A program made the position numbers and the translations under genes. This document shows, one piece after another, positions 45,037 through 57,323 of a stretch of DNA of 64,000 bases; positions within the stretch are counted from its first letter, which is position 1; every line of letters begins with the position of its first letter. The DNA comes from Polyporus tsugae (Eukaryota; Basidiomycota; Agaricomycetes; Polyporales; Polyporaceae): NCBI GenBank assembly GCA_024305745.1, contig JAHRBS010000010.1:1495501-1559500 (forward strand), written 5' to 3'. Under the pieces are notes generated by a model. The model made no database searches. It had not been told where the DNA came from and saw only the letters and a list, made by a program, of their open reading frames with translations.

Positions 45037-47145
45037 ATGCGGTTCGCAGCGCGGTCGGTCCGAGTCGCCCAGAGGACTCTTGCGGGGAGCCCGAGCAGAG
45101 CGTACCACCCGAATGTCCTCTCCTCGCTCATTTCGACAGCATCGCCGGAATTCAAAGCCAAGTCGGACTCAATGGATGCTCTCGTCAAGGATCTAGAGGA
45201 CAAGTTCACGGCCGTCAGGCAGGGCGGTGGTCCGAAGGCGATAGAGCGGATGAGGAGCAAAGGAAAAAAGCTCCCTCGGGAAAGGTCCGTCTGTTTTCTC
45301 GTCTCTGCTATACCGCACAGTGCGTGAGGAGGAAAGCTTACGGCGCGTACTAGACTGGCGTTGCTGCTCGACCCGCATACACCGTTCCTTGAGTTGTCAC
45401 AGCTCGCGGCACACGATGTCTATGGAGAGTCTGTCCCCGGTGCGGGTCTCATCACTGGTATCGGTCGGATAAGCGGGCGAGAGTGTATGGTCGTGGTCAA
45501 CGATGCGACCGTGAAGGGCGGCTCGTATTACCCGCTAACGGTGGGTGATGCTGGCGTTCTCCACGACGGGTCGGAGTGAACAGTACCTTGCCCCCAGGTC
45601 AAGAAGCAATTGCGTGCGCAGGAGATCGCGCGGGAGCATGGGTTGCCCTGCGTTTACGTTGGTAAGTTGCCTTACCTGCCCGGTTCTTCCCTCGCCTCAC
45701 AACGAATTGTGCAACAGTGGAGTCCGGAGGTGCAGCTCTTCCGCACCAAGCCAATGTGAGGATAGCTATGGTCGCAAATCAGCCACACTCGCTGTAGCTG
45801 ACGGCGTCCTGCAGGTTTTCCCAGACAAGGAGCACTTTGGTCGTATATTCTACAACATGGCGCAAATGTCCGCGCTTGGCCTTCCTCAAATAGCCATCGT
45901 ACACGGTATCTCCGTCGCAGGCGGCGCGTACGTCCCTGCAATGGCGGATGAAAACATCATTGTGCGGGAGCAGGGTCGCATTTTCCTCGCGGGCCCGCCG
46001 CTAGTGAAGGCGGCGACGGGCGAGGAGGTCGACGAGGAGACGCTTGGTGGAGGCATGATGCACTCGTCGGAGAGCGGGGTGACGGACCACCTCGCGAGGG
46101 ACGACGAGCATGCCATTGCTATCGCGCGGGGTATTGTGGGCGATCTCGGCAAGGCGGGATCAAGGGAAGTTCCTGTGAGTCGTTCCCCATGCTGAAAGGC
46201 CGAAACACATGCTAACTCTTCGTTAGCCACCTGCAGCACCAGAAGACCCATTATACCCTGCTCACGAGCTGCATGGTATTGTCGGCACCGATGTTCGCCA
46301 GGCGTTCGACATACGGGACGTTATTGCGCGGGTGGTCGACGGCAGCCGCTTCCGCGAGTTCAAGAAGGAATACGGCACTACCATTGTCACCGTAAGACAA
46401 TCCCCCGCAACCACCTGGGCTGAACGTAACTTCTCACTGAACGATTCCAGGGATTCGCGCACGTTCACGGCTACCCAGTCGGGATCATCGGGAACAATGG
46501 CATCCTCTTCTCGCAGTCCGCGCTCAAGGCGACGCACTTCATCGAGCTGTGCTCCCAGCGCCAGATCCCGCTGCTCTTCCTCGTTAACGTCACCGGCTAC
46601 ATGGTCGGCTCGAAGGCGGAGAAGGGCGGCATCGCCAAAGACGGCGCGAAGATGGTCCGCGCCGTCGCGTGCGCGGACGTCCCCAAGCTGACCGTGGTCG
46701 TCGGCGGGAGCTACGGCGCCGGAAACTACGGCATGTGCGGGCGCGCGTACGGGGGCAGGTTCCTCTGGATGTGGCCGGTATGTCTATCGATATCTTGTTC
46801 TTCCGAATGGCAACGTGCACGCTCGAAACTGACTGAACATGCTAGAACGCGCGTGTGTCGGTCATGGGCCCCGGGCAACTCTCGCAAGTCATGTCACAGG
46901 TGTCGAAGGATCCGACGAAGCACTCCACGCTCAAGGACGAGATCGAGCACCAGTCGACCGCGCTGTACGCGTCGGCGCGGCTCTGGGACGACGGGATCAT
47001 CCGGCCAGTCGATACCCGCGACACTGTTGGCCTGGCATTAGCTCTCGCGGCGCGCGAGCGTGGGGGTTCGAGTGGTTCGGCAGGTCGTCAGTCGTACACA
47101 ACTTGGGATGGGGATGCCAAGGGCTATGGGGTCTTCAGGATGTAA
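45037..47145 (+). CDS. MCCB: methylcrotonyl-CoA carboxylase beta subunit, mitochondrial
   Basis: This is the carboxyltransferase subunit of 3-methylcrotonyl-CoA carboxylase, which acts in leucine degradation with a biotin-bearing alpha subunit. Exons 45037-45284, 45354-45540, 45598-45661, 45718-45755, 45815-46174, 46227-46391, 46451-46777 and 46846-47145 give 562 residues. A basic presequence ([17 protein letters not shown]) points to mitochondria. Diagnostic motifs: [153 protein letters not shown] and [15 protein letters not shown]. The C-terminal [12 protein letters not shown] is standard. The run of SSxSG/GG near the end is a family-typical linker. Confidence 0.96.
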
Positions 47146-47332
47146 GACGAGTTCCGCCCACCTCTATGGCGAGGGACCCAGACAGACTGCATAACGTACA
47201 ACACGCTGTAAACCTTAATCTACCGTGCTATAGAACACTTCTAGAACGTCCAGTACTAGAGCTACCACTAGCACATACGATCATGAGGGAGGATGATGAC
47301 GAATGTCGATCAAGCACGCCTCTTTTGCGGTT

Positions 47333-48952
47333 TCAGTCGCCTTCTTCGTCGATATCCATAGGATCGACGTCGTTGACCCGTTTTGACTTGCCTGGGGATG
47401 TAACTTCCGGCGTTTGTGCAGGGGCATTCCAGACATGCAGCTTCGAGTCCTCACCGCCAGTGAGCAGGATGTTGTTCTACCCATGGGTATTTTGTCAGTG
47501 GACGCATGGAAGCAAAAACGAGCAAGCACCATACCCTTTCATCCCACAAAACAGCCCGAACTACGCCGACATGGCCCGTGGTCCATGTGCGCTGCAGGAC
47601 CCACTGTGCGCCGGGATCCGCGAAAGTGGGCCGAGTGATCAGCGCAACGTCACCCCTGTCGAACAGTACGACGAATTAAGGAGTTAGCGTGCGACCGCGG
47701 ACGTGGGAACGGAATTGGTGTGCAACGTACTCGTTGGAGCCTACAAAGACACAGAGATCGTTATCCGCTTCTGCGGAAGGATTTGCGGTCGTGTGGCAAC
47801 CGATCAGGTAATCGGTCACCCAAGTCAGGTCTTGCCGGTGCACGGAGGGCTGTCGGATGTCGACGCCTTGAACGGGATCGAGCTGCTCATACAATACTTC
47901 TGTCAGCGCAATGCGACTTAGCTTGCAGCGAAGTGTGCCACGGACCTCGCTGTTCCACACGCTGAACGTTTCCATGTCGCTGGACGCCCATATACCGGGC
48001 CTGCCTGCACGATCGTGCAGCCATCCCGCTTGCGCGATGCTGCAACCCCAGTTGGCGACGTAGATACCCGCTTCGTCTTCATCCGTCTCGTTCGCGTTAG
48101 ACGTGCATACAAGCCCGTCCGAGGACACCGACAGCAACGTGTTCCCGTTGTTCAACGCCGAGGACGCAACCGGTCTGTAGAAGTGCACTGCGGTAACGTC
48201 GTCGGAATGGGTGGACGAGTGCGTGCGCAGCGGCGTTGCCGGACTGCGTGGATCCCTGGAATGACAAAATGCGGATGAACAGAGGATCGACGCGCGCGTA
48301 AACACCGTAAACGCGACCGCGGCCCTGAATCGGTCAGGCACTGCGAGTCGTGGTGGAGAATCTTACCAGTACAGGATGGCCGCATCTTCGCCGTGCAGCT
48401 CGGTGCCAGCAGCAATGGTCATTCCGTCGGCGGAGACGTCACAGGAGAGCAGTGCTCGCGCACTTCCAGCGGTGGATGCAGTCACTGGCGACAATGACGG
48501 GCGGCGCATTCATCAGACGGGCGATCCAACATTTGTTGTGTTGGTGGGAGAAGCAAAACGCATCATATTCTCTATTGAGTGGTAGGTACATCTCGGTCAA
48601 AGGAGTGAGACGGAGGCTCACAGCGGAGGGCGGCGGTGCCTGTGCGCTCGTCCCAAACATGGACTGTGCCATCCTTTCCTGATGAAAGAAGGGCGTGGGT
48701 CGCAGCGTTGGCAACATTCGGCACGGATCTGAGGGTCGTGATGGAGGATGCGTGGGCCGGCAGGGTTTGCACATTCCTGAGACGCTCCTTGTCGAAAAGA
48801 TGGATCTGGTTTGACGGAGAAGATGCAGCGGTAGCGTAGAAGGACGGCAGCGAGGCTATGGAGAGGAGGTATGCCTCCGCTGGGAGCTTTGCAGACCCCT
48901 GGGGCTTGGAGGATGTGGTGTAGGAGGGCGCGTCGAGGAGAGCGAGCGACAT
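47333..48952 (-). CDS. WD40 repeat protein, WDR89-like
   Basis: Five exons (48952-48622, 48484-48367, 48255-47731, 47655-47535, 47476-47333) give 412 residues. WD-type blades are recognisable: NVQTLPAHASSITTLRSV with SSGKDGTVHVWDERTG, SADGMTIAAGTELHGEDAAILYWDPRS, HSDDVTAVHFYRP with SVSSDGLVCTSNANETDEDEAG, then GHVGVVRAVLWDERNNILLTGGEDSKLHVWNAP at the end, followed by an acidic tail (DVDPMDIDEEGD). Blade order and the DEDEAGIYVANWGCSIAQAGWL segment fit the WDR89 family, a poorly characterised eukaryotic WD40 group. It is a scaffold without expected enzymatic activity. Its 3' end converges on MCC beta with 187 bases between the stops. Confidence 0.85.
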
Positions 48953-49413
48953 GAGGCAGTCGGGAAAGAAGGGGACGGCAATTTTGGGGGGCCCTGGGCG
49001 TTGTGCAAATATTCCCGATCGCCAAATCGAGCACAGTCGCTGACGTAAGGGGAACAGGCGCCGTGTTTTGTAGGGGAGCTGTAGCCGCGGTCCCGCCCTT
49101 CCTCTCCCTTCTCTCCTCAATCCATCCTCTTCGCTGTCCGCGCCGTCGTCGCCTTCACTGTCTACGACGCCCCCGCTCCGTCGCGCCTCGCTGTACCGTC
49201 GTCAAGACGCCCACTCTCTTTTACCCCCTACGCTCTTTTGGCTCCCCATCCGCTCTACAAGCTCGATCTCCCTCCGGCTTTAGAGCTCCTCCCGCAAAAA
49301 CGCCACTCATAGAATTCATTACTTCACCTTCTCAGCTCTTCTCCGCTCGTGTATTATTTATACTTAATCAACGAGTATGCGTCGCTCCCGTGAGTCTCCT
49401 TCCGCTCTCTTCT
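48953..49413. other. divergent intergenic region, pyrimidine-rich
   Basis: This promoter region lies between the WDR89-like gene and the membrane protein. The plus strand is strongly CT-rich from about 49090 to 49340, typical of a fungal 5' leader. A small ATG frame at 49378 followed by a GTGAGT donor could be a leader exon but its frame soon stops. Confidence 0.4.
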
Positions 49414-50212
49414 ATGCACCACCGCAGGAAGTCGAGAGCTCATGCCCTCCAACTCACCCCTCCCTATGAATTCTCCGGAATAGCCCCCCGCCTTAACCGT
49501 CTCCCCCAGAGGCTCGATTATACGCTTATCCCTGCGCCACTGGGTATGTGCAGTCGATCCAGATACTCTGCCTTGCCCCAAGCTCACTTGGTGCCTGAAA
49601 ATCCCAGACCTCACCTTGCCCCTGGTTGACGAAAAGGCTGACCTTCCTGCAATCATTGTGACCCCCTCCTCCCCAGTGTTCGAGAAGGAGTTCTTCATTG
49701 CTTTCCTCGCTCCTCCTCCAAGCCCTACTTTCTCTCAACGCTTGAGCACCTTCGTCCCGTCGTTCCGCTTGTATCTGCCCTCCCAGATACAGCTCCCGCC
49801 GTCACCTTTCAAGGCCAGGTTCGACGATCATCACACCAGCTCATTTTCTCTCAAGGGCCGCATCCGAACAATCATTCTCCTCTTCGTTCTCCTTTTCATC
49901 ATGGCCTCCCACGTCGTCATACATCGCATCGCGACCAACCACCCCCACCTCGAGTTCGGCATCGTCACCGATAACGACATGGGCATCTCTTCGCTCACGC
50001 ACCCCGTCGAAATGGACGTCTTCGGTGTCGGCGGAAGGGCGGACGCCCCTGACGAAGCTTCGACCGCCGGTTTCTGGAACCTCCGTGCGCTATGGGCGCC
50101 CTCCGGCGCCACAAAGTCGAGATCATTCATCGTCGTGGAGGAACCTACGCCCGAACAGGGCAATGATTACGACACATCCAAGGAGGAAGGTCGTCCTAAG
50201 GCCGCCGCATAG
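49414..50212 (+). CDS. single-pass membrane protein, function unknown
   Basis: Two exons (49414-49543, 49608-50212) give 244 residues. The N-terminal half is cytosolic in character (MHHRRKSRAHALQLTPPYEF..., then VDEKADLPAIIVTPSSP). One hydrophobic segment follows a basic patch: KGRIRTIILLFVLLFIMASHVVIH, consistent with a type II membrane protein by the positive-inside rule. The C-terminal part holds HLEFGIVTDNDMGISSL and WNLRALWAPSGA and ends in an acidic stretch and KAAA. No catalytic motif or known family is recognised. The start is the first ATG in the correct frame before the splice; the 64-base intron is standard. Confidence 0.65.
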
Positions 50213-51266
50213 GCTCCGACCTTGCGCCTCGCCTCTTTTCATCACGTCATGGATGCCCAGAGAACGTCATGTACAGTGATTTGGAGGAGTTCAGCCTGTT
50301 ATTCTTCGACAATTCTCCCCTTTCCCCCTTCGTTGGGCGCAAGGTGTTGGTTCAACGGGCGTTGTTGGGTTGGCGCTGGTCGGTTGTGAAACGGAGGCGT
50401 CAGGCGCGTGGAAGGGTGTGTATGTTGCTCGCCCGACGACAGGCCCGTCGTCGAACGTCCATCGTTCGTCTTCTGGTCTTGTCTTTCGTTCGGCATAGGT
50501 TATAGTGTACCCGCGCGTCCCAGATTCCGTCTTCTGTTCCCTTTCCCATCGTCTCCGCCCAGACATCTGGCTCTCATCGTTTGGATTATTTGTAACTATG
50601 ACGACATCTTCGCCTTGCCTCACATACATATAGATATCTTACATAGTTTCGGTATTACTGACTCGTCGGTGTTTGCATACCTGTCGTTCCGACTGAACCA
50701 GGGAACCATTGCACATCATATCTCTCACTGCGCCCGCACACATGCTCTCGACACATAGACTCGGACTCGACACTCTTACATACGCGCGCGCTGAGAGGCG
50801 GTTCTGCGGCCAACAGGGCGTGCCTGGAGGGCTATGACATAACGGGGCCGGATATACCGTTACCGTACAGATACCAAAATACTTAACACCAAATGGGCCG
50901 CCATCAGAAGGTGGTTACTGATGACTTCCCAAACTTCGATGATGTCGACGTCGATGATAATGTGCGCACATCGGACTCGACGACAAGCTTCACACGCCGG
51001 ACTCCGGAGTAAGTACATTACACCACATGCATTCGTGTTGAGAGACAGCGATATTACACATGTATTGGCAATAGGTTGCGCGCATAGACCGCTACATAAC
51101 GTATGATAGGTGCAGCAATTCCTCCCCTACACATTATGCACGTCACTTGCATTCACATACAGCACTCACGAAATACTATACGTCTACCCCAACACGGTGA
51201 CCTGACCGCTCGAACGTCCGCTGTGAACGGTAGACAGGCGACTGACAGTAGTCTTCCATCGATTCA
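50213..51266. other. 1 kb intergenic region with one small acidic ORF
   Basis: The region is mostly 3' UTR-like. At 50893-51012 an ATG opens a 39-codon acidic frame (MGRHQKVVTDDFPNFDD..., TRRTPE, stop), whose end coincides with a strong GTAAGT donor. It may be a tiny gene or a first exon; no partner exon was found. Confidence 0.35.
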
Positions 51267-53682
51267 TCAACGGAAAGGGTCAGACGGGCTCTCGCTCCTG
51301 CCCCTGCCCCTGCTCCTGCTCCGACCCAGGCTGCTGCTGCTGTTAACGCTGGTGCCCGTGTCCGTCCGCGCGCGGCCCAGCCCGGCGGGGCGCTCGACGC
51401 GGATCCGACTGCCCTCGGGCGACGCGGCGGTCGAGCTCGTCCTCGTGCCGTACCGCCCGGCACGCTGAGGGCTGGTCTGCGATTGGGGTTGGGGCTGGGA
51501 GGAGAGGGAGAAGTCCTGGTCGAGCCAGTTGACGGCGCGCCGGCGACTGAGGGTCTCGGGGGACGCGTCCGGGTCACGCTCGGGGTCGAGGTTCGGGCGG
51601 ACGAACAGCTCGTCGCGGGGCGAGGAGCCGATCAGGAGCACACGCTAGAGAACCGGTCCGATTGTCCAGACAACGGCGGGTGGCGAAGGACAACAACGGG
51701 AGAAGACGACAGAAGAGGACGGATCAGCGGGAGAGACACTCGACGGCGAGACGAACGTGCGTACCTGTGCAGGGGAGAAGCCGTATAGGCTCACGACGCT
51801 GTGCCTGTTGCGCAATGCGGGGGACGCGCCCGAGTCGCTTCCGCTGGAGCCCATACCGTCTGAGATAGCCAGCATCGGCCGTGCGCGGCGTGGGAGGCTG
51901 CCCTTCAGCGTGCGCACGCTCCCGAAGGCCGAGGGTGACGCCGCGACGCTCTCCGCGACGGAGGTCCCGGCCATCGTGACGGTTTCGGCGGACATGGGGT
52001 CTGTGCCGTCGTCGTCTTCGTCAAGCAAGCCCTCCTCTTCGTCGAACTCGGGCTCGGGCTCTAAGCTGCGGCTGGGGGACCATGAGATGATGAACACCCC
52101 AAGAAATGTCGCGCCACAACCGTAGAGGAAGGTGACGAGCTGGTGGAAGGTCGCCTTCTTGAAGTCACCGTAGAGGATCGCTGAACCCACGATGGCGGAC
52201 AGGTTGAAGGTCACGAACTGGGTAGGGACAACGATCTACGCAAAGGTAAAGGCGCATTGTAAGCTCCGTTGACGCGAAAACAAGTAAGTGAAGCTTTACT
52301 TTGCTATCGAAACGCATGAGGGCGCGATTGAGGTACCGGATTTGGCCAATTCCAGTTCCGAGAAGCACCTGTCCATGGTCAGTTAGTATGTTTAGCCATC
52401 ACGCAACGAGCTACATACAGCAACGACAGGGTACGTGATCCATTCCTTGAAGATCTGGAACCACTCCAGAGTCAGAAGCGTGGAGAACGCTTTTGTTGAC
52501 AGAACTGTGAAGCCTCCTGCGTTATTCGTCAGTGTTGCCAATGAAGGACATGGAAAGAGAATCATATTACCGAAGAAAGCACACAGCCCTACATCCACAT
52601 AAACAAAGCGTTTGCCCGCCGGTCCCTCTGACAAGCCAGACAACAGCACGATCCCAACGACGTAGGTCAAAGCATAAATCCCGAAATGCCGCGTCGAAAT
52701 GGCCGCGATCAGCCCCTTCGGATCGAGCCTTGTGTTAGAGGGGTTTGCCGAAAGTACAACAGTAACCGCTCCTAGGATTGCCATAATGATCCCGAGGAAG
52801 TCGCGCTAAAGTGACGGTCGGTTTGGAGGCGCTGTTCAAAGAAGGTGTCTGCTAACCTTCCGGAACCGCTCCTTGAGCATAAGCGGTGCGAATATACAGT
52901 TGGCGATGAGGGCAAACTGACAGATTGACTATTGTCATTCACACCACCAGCAGAAACATTACTGCCATACGTACTGTTCCCAAGGGCGCCACCACAGACG
53001 CGGGGGCGAAGGCGTAGGAGATAAAGTTGCCCGTCTCGCCGATGTTCATAAGCAGGAACCCGAACCACCTTATGAACATTCAGATACGGGCTAGAGATAG
53101 GACTGAGAACTGAGCAAACCATAGTTTCGAGCGCAGATAGTCGCTCTCGGCGGCACCCTGCGTCCTTGGTTTTTGCTCCCCGCTTCCATGTTGCCTGGTA
53201 TCCTCGAACGGGACTTGGGTGACCTCGACGGGCATAAGGGCATGCGTGCTCGCAAGGTGTGTGCGATCGACATTGCTGGCGCGGGAGTGGAACGACTTCC
53301 TGCGGAAGAAGAACCATCTCCGTCCAGGCGGGGTACTGTCGGTTTCCACACGGATACGTTGTGGCAGCAGTGGCTCCGTCTCCAGTACGGCAACCGTGTG
53401 TAGCGGGGTGTGAGATGACGTGGTGTCGCTGGAGGAGGGACCGTCGACTATGCGACCATCAGAACTGGTGAGTTTCAAAGGTTGTGGGGTGTTGGAGGCT
53501 TCGCGCTCGCGCTGGAGACGTCTGTGGGCGAGTTTCTGGCAGTTGAGAGCGAGGGAGATGAGGACGTTTCCTGCTATTGCGACGCCTATCCCAGCGGCCG
53601 TCGAGGTGGATATGCGCGGGAGATCAATGCCACCCGGGAGGTCGTCGAGGTCGAGAGACACTAGATGAGGAGGGAGGAGCAT
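51267..53682 (-). CDS. NIPA-family magnesium transporter (DUF803)
   Basis: NIPA proteins are multi-helix membrane proteins that transport Mg2+ and related cations. Exons 53682-53120, 53068-52975, 52916-52857, 52805-52571, 52516-52419, 52368-52300, 52235-51765 and 51644-51267 give 655 residues. Helix 1 is GIGVAIAGNVLISLALNCQKLAHRR; after about 130 polar residues the family core resumes: SKLWWFGFLLMNIGETGNFISYAFAPASVVAPLGTFALIANCIFAPLMLKERF, DFLGIIMAILGAVTVVLSANP, GGFTVLSTKAFSTLL, GTGIGQIRYLNRALMRFDSK, VVPTQFVTFNLSAIVGSAILYGDF and FLYGCGATFLGVFIISWSP. A long Ser/Arg/Asp-rich cytosolic C-tail ends in RSRSRGRGRSESPSDPFR. The loop between helices 1 and 2 and the C-tail are far longer than in animal NIPA proteins. 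Confidence 0.92.
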
Positions 53683-54078
53683 GGCTCGTGGACAAGATCG
53701 TAGTCTGACTGGGTGCAGGACGGGGTATATGCAGCAGATCAGACAGAGGGGGGAGACGCTATGTGCACAGCAGGAGTAGCCAGCGAGATGTGGGTCATAT
53801 AAGGATGAACATAAGTTAGATGGGGTCAGGAGGGGAACTTGAAGGAGTGCTACCCCCAAAGAGGCTGAGTATCCCGATCCGGCCTCCTCGGCCGCTCGGC
53901 CCGCTACTTACGTTCGTCTGCGCGCGGCCTTGAAGCTCGCACTGTCGCAGGTCACCGTCCCTCCCTCCCCTCCACGTCTCGCGCACCCTCTCTGATCACT
54001 TCCGTCTCTTAATTGACCTGCTCGCTCTCTTCCACGACCCACACTTGCTTGCAAGTATCCTCCACCCTGCTGCCACAC
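53683..54078. other. divergent promoter region
   Basis: A 396-base spacer lies between the magnesium transporter and SEC12. It is CT-rich near the SEC12 start. No other feature is seen. Confidence 0.45.
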
Positions 54079-55759
54079 ATGAGGACCAAGCACACATCCC
54101 ATCCACTCTCCTCCTTCCCCGTGTACTCTTGCGCGTTTGTCTCCGCGAACGAATTCGTCCTCGGCGGAGGAGGCGGGCAGTCCAAGACTGGCATCAAAAA
54201 CAAACTAGTATGTATGCGACCACCCTCTTATGCCAGCGTGTTTCTCATTCTATTTTCCGCCCCCTTGTTCATTAGCGACTCTACCATGTCGAGAGCGATA
54301 GCAAGCTAGCGCTTCTAGATGAGCTGGAGCTCGCGAGTGGCGAGGATGCGCCCATGAGCATGGCAGCCCATCCGTCACGTAGCGAAATCGTCGGGGGCAT
54401 TAACAGCTCCGAGGACGCCCTCAAGAGCGGACCAAACCAGAACTGTCGCGTCTTCCATCTCGAGGACAGCAAGTGCGTCTACCCGTTATCTCTGCTCACT
54501 CCACCCTCTCCAACCCGTGTTCCAGGATATCATTTTCACAGGCCCAGAGCACGATACATTTGACAACAGAAGACGATGACTTTCAAGTGAGTCCAATAGC
54601 TTGTGTATGCCGTCATTGGCCTCATCTCTCCTCAGAAAGTTACCGTCTTTTCTCCGAATGGCAAGTACCTTGCTGTTAGTGGCACGCGCGACGTACGTGT
54701 ATATCTGCACCCGAGTGTTAGTCCCACACTCTCAAAACCATATAGCTCTCCGTCCTGGACTACCCTTCGCTTGAGCCTATTGCTACCCCCATTCGCCTGG
54801 AGAAGGGCGAGATCTATGACGCGGCATTCTCATCCAAGACGGTAAGCGCTTTCTAGTTAATGCACCATTCAGACTTCATGTTCGCTTCAGCTAGTAGTGG
54901 CAACTACTGTAAACCTGCTTGTCTATACGCTTCCATCTGAGGAAGACGGCGAAGCTACAACATTAGAACTGCTGCACACCATAGATAGGCCTACGCTACC
55001 TGGGAAGGACGCTGGGAGCAGCTACCGCGCTGTTAGGTGAGCAACACCCAGTTATCACCCCGGCGTTAACATTCCGACGGTCCCCCGCAACCCCATAGGT
55101 TCCACCCTAGTGACGAGAAGGTTCTGTACTCGGTCTCTAACACAGTCCCACCGAAAACGCGGACGAAATCGTCTCCTCGACGCGCTTACGTTGTCAGATG
55201 GGACACTGACACCTGGAAGACCACCAAGCTCCGTCAAATCAGCGATCGCGGCGTAACATGTTTTGACATTAGGTATGCTTTAGCTTCAATGTTCAGACCA
55301 TGGACTAATGTCCTCACAGCCCTGACGGAAAGCTGCTCGCGTTTGGATCTTCCGACTTGAATGTCGGAGTGCTCGATGCGCAAACCCTTGCCGTACGCTC
55401 TCGTCACAATGTATTTTTAAGAGCTGGAACTTAAATCTCCCGTGCCACGTAGCCACTTCTGACTATTCTCAAAGCTCATGAGTTTCCTCCAACAACTCTG
55501 CGCTTCAGCCCAAATTCAGATACCCTCGTCTCGGGGAGCGCAGATAACACTGTCCGTGTTGTCACCATCCCTCTAGGACTTGGTGCTACCTGTGAGTACT
55601 ATCCCAGTTTATATCTGCTCTAACACCGTCCCTAACTCTGTCATTACAGCCTGGGGCTCGTGGCTACTCTTTTTCGTTGCCCTGCTCGTCGTTCTGTTTG
55701 CAATCCTTGCACAGCAATGGTTTCGTGGTATGACTGATGCCCTCACCGACGCACACTAG
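54079..55759 (+). CDS. SEC12: Sec12-type guanine nucleotide exchange factor for Sar1
   Basis: Sec12 is an ER membrane WD40 protein that loads GTP onto Sar1 and so starts COPII coat assembly. Ten exons (54079-54207, 54276-54472, 54526-54586, 54636-54692, 54746-54841, 54891-55036, 55099-55272, 55320-55392, 55453-55591, 55650-55759) give 393 residues. The N-terminal potassium-binding loop region is FPVYSCAFVSANEFVLGGGGGQSKTGIKNKLRLYHV, which carries the conserved GGGG..K.G.KN motif needed for exchange. Blades continue with TVFSPNGKYLAVSGTRD, FDISPDGKLLAFGSSDLNVGVLDAQ and FSPNSDTLVSGSADNTVRVVTIP. One C-terminal anchor (WLLFFVALLVVLFAILAQQW) leaves a short lumenal tail ending in TDAH without an obvious HDEL-type signal. 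Confidence 0.93.
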
Positions 55760-56030
55760 CGTCACTGGTAGTGTCTAAAGTCCAATGTCAGGACCCATGG
55801 TATTGGTACTTGAGGTGGCCCCAGCTCATACGTCTATTTTGTCCTCTATGCTTATACTTCCGGACAGGATCTTTCGCCTTCGTTTTGTATCTAGATTCGT
55901 ACACTTCATTATTGTTACCACACATTGCTATAATACACATGTCATATATCCGCATGAAGCCAGCAGTGTGCACGACCGTCTGTCCGAATCCAAGATCGAC
56001 TACCCTACGACTCTCACAAACACCCTACGG

Positions 56031-56932
56031 CTAGTCGTAATCCTCTTCCTCCACAAGTTTCCGCTTGACGCCATTCGCAGCTGCGTCCGCGCCCCCTGCA
56101 CCCGAGGCAGTGACGTCCTCCATCGCGTCATCCCCGCTCTCCTCCTCCTCCTCGTCGCCACCCGCAAAGAGCCCGTCGTCCTCCTCCGCCTCACTCCCCT
56201 CCTCCGGCGGCGCGCCGCCCGGCGTGAGCATGTCCACGTCCGACGGCGTGTGCGCCGGACCCACGGCCACTGGCGGTATCGGTACCTGCGGCAGCGCTTG
56301 CGGCTGTGAGGCGGGGAGGGGGGCGGGCTCCATGTCCTCGTCCTCGTCGGACTCGCTCTCCTCAACTTCCTCAACCTCCTCGTCGTAGAGCTTCACGCCT
56401 GGGGGCGGCTTGTTCGGGACGAGGTCGAAATCGACGGCGGTGAGGCACTCGTGGATGGGCGGGAGGCGGACGCCGTACACTTCGGGCACGGAGGGGAGCG
56501 GTACGGAGTTGGTCTGGGTCGCGAGCGAGAGCATGTACTGTGTGCGCGCGCATTAGGAGATAGCACGCGGAGAGGCGGGGTGATGGATGGAACGGTGGAC
56601 GCGAGAATGTTTGGGGGAAGAAAGGACAAGAAGGAGCCTGTTGAGGGTGTGGGTCGACGCACCTCCTTTGGCACGCGGCCGCCGAACTCCCAACCGACGC
56701 GAGCCTGGACGGCGAGCACGACGTCCTCCATCTCGACCTTCCCTGACCGCCCCGCATGTTCCGCGTAGACGAGCGCGTCGGAGAGGACTTGCGCGGTGTA
56801 CCGGTTTGAGAACTCTAGCAGCTGGTGTAGGACTCCGGGCTGCGCGTCCTGGACGGTTGGTGTTGAGGCAAGGAGAAGCGCGATCGCCCGCGCGGTAGGA
56901 GGGATAGAATCAGAAGCTGCAGCTCGAGACAT
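56031..56932 (-). CDS. TAF9: TFIID/SAGA subunit Taf9
   Basis: Taf9 is a histone-fold subunit shared by TFIID and SAGA that pairs with Taf6. Two exons (56932-56663 and 56537-56031) give 258 residues. The histone fold is complete: ARAIALLLASTPTVQDAQPGVLHQLLEFSNRYTAQVLSDALVYAEHAGRSGKVEMEDVVLAVQARVGWEF, followed by the conserved linker PKEYMLSLATQTNSVPLPSVPEVYGVRLPP. The C-terminal part is acidic and Pro-rich (EEVEEVEESESDEDEDME; PPEEGSEAEEDDG) and ends with VKRKLVEEEDYD. The short core length matches fungal TAF9. The intron separates the fold from the conserved linker. Confidence 0.95.
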
Positions 56933-57323
56933 ATTGGAGAGCAAAGGAAGGGAAACTGAAAGGTATAAAGGAGGAGCAAGACAGAACTGGGTCCGAGAGC
57001 CGCGAAGTGACTGTGGCTGAACGAAAGCAGGTGGAAGCGCCCATGTTTCATGACAAGCGCTTTCTAACAATTGTCACTGAACATGCCCGGATGGGCAGTT
57101 ACCGACTGCACACGCATAAACGTTTATGCAAAACCCCGTATAGTAACCCATGATTGTAAATATTACATGTCCTCTACAGTGATCTCCCGCCTTTAACGTT
57201 TAAATGGTAGTACAGCTCATGTGCTATACAACCCGTCGCATGGAACCTGCCATTGGGTCGATTAATCCGGGAGGACTCAGGTGGTTAACGTTGGGATTTG
57301 TTATGGCCGCCTGCAAGATACCA
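56933..57323. other. intergenic region upstream of TAF9
   Basis: This 391-base spacer carries a GGTATAAAGG string (about 56970) in the TAF9 5' flank and the 3' UTR of the next minus-strand gene. No other feature is seen. Confidence 0.4.
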
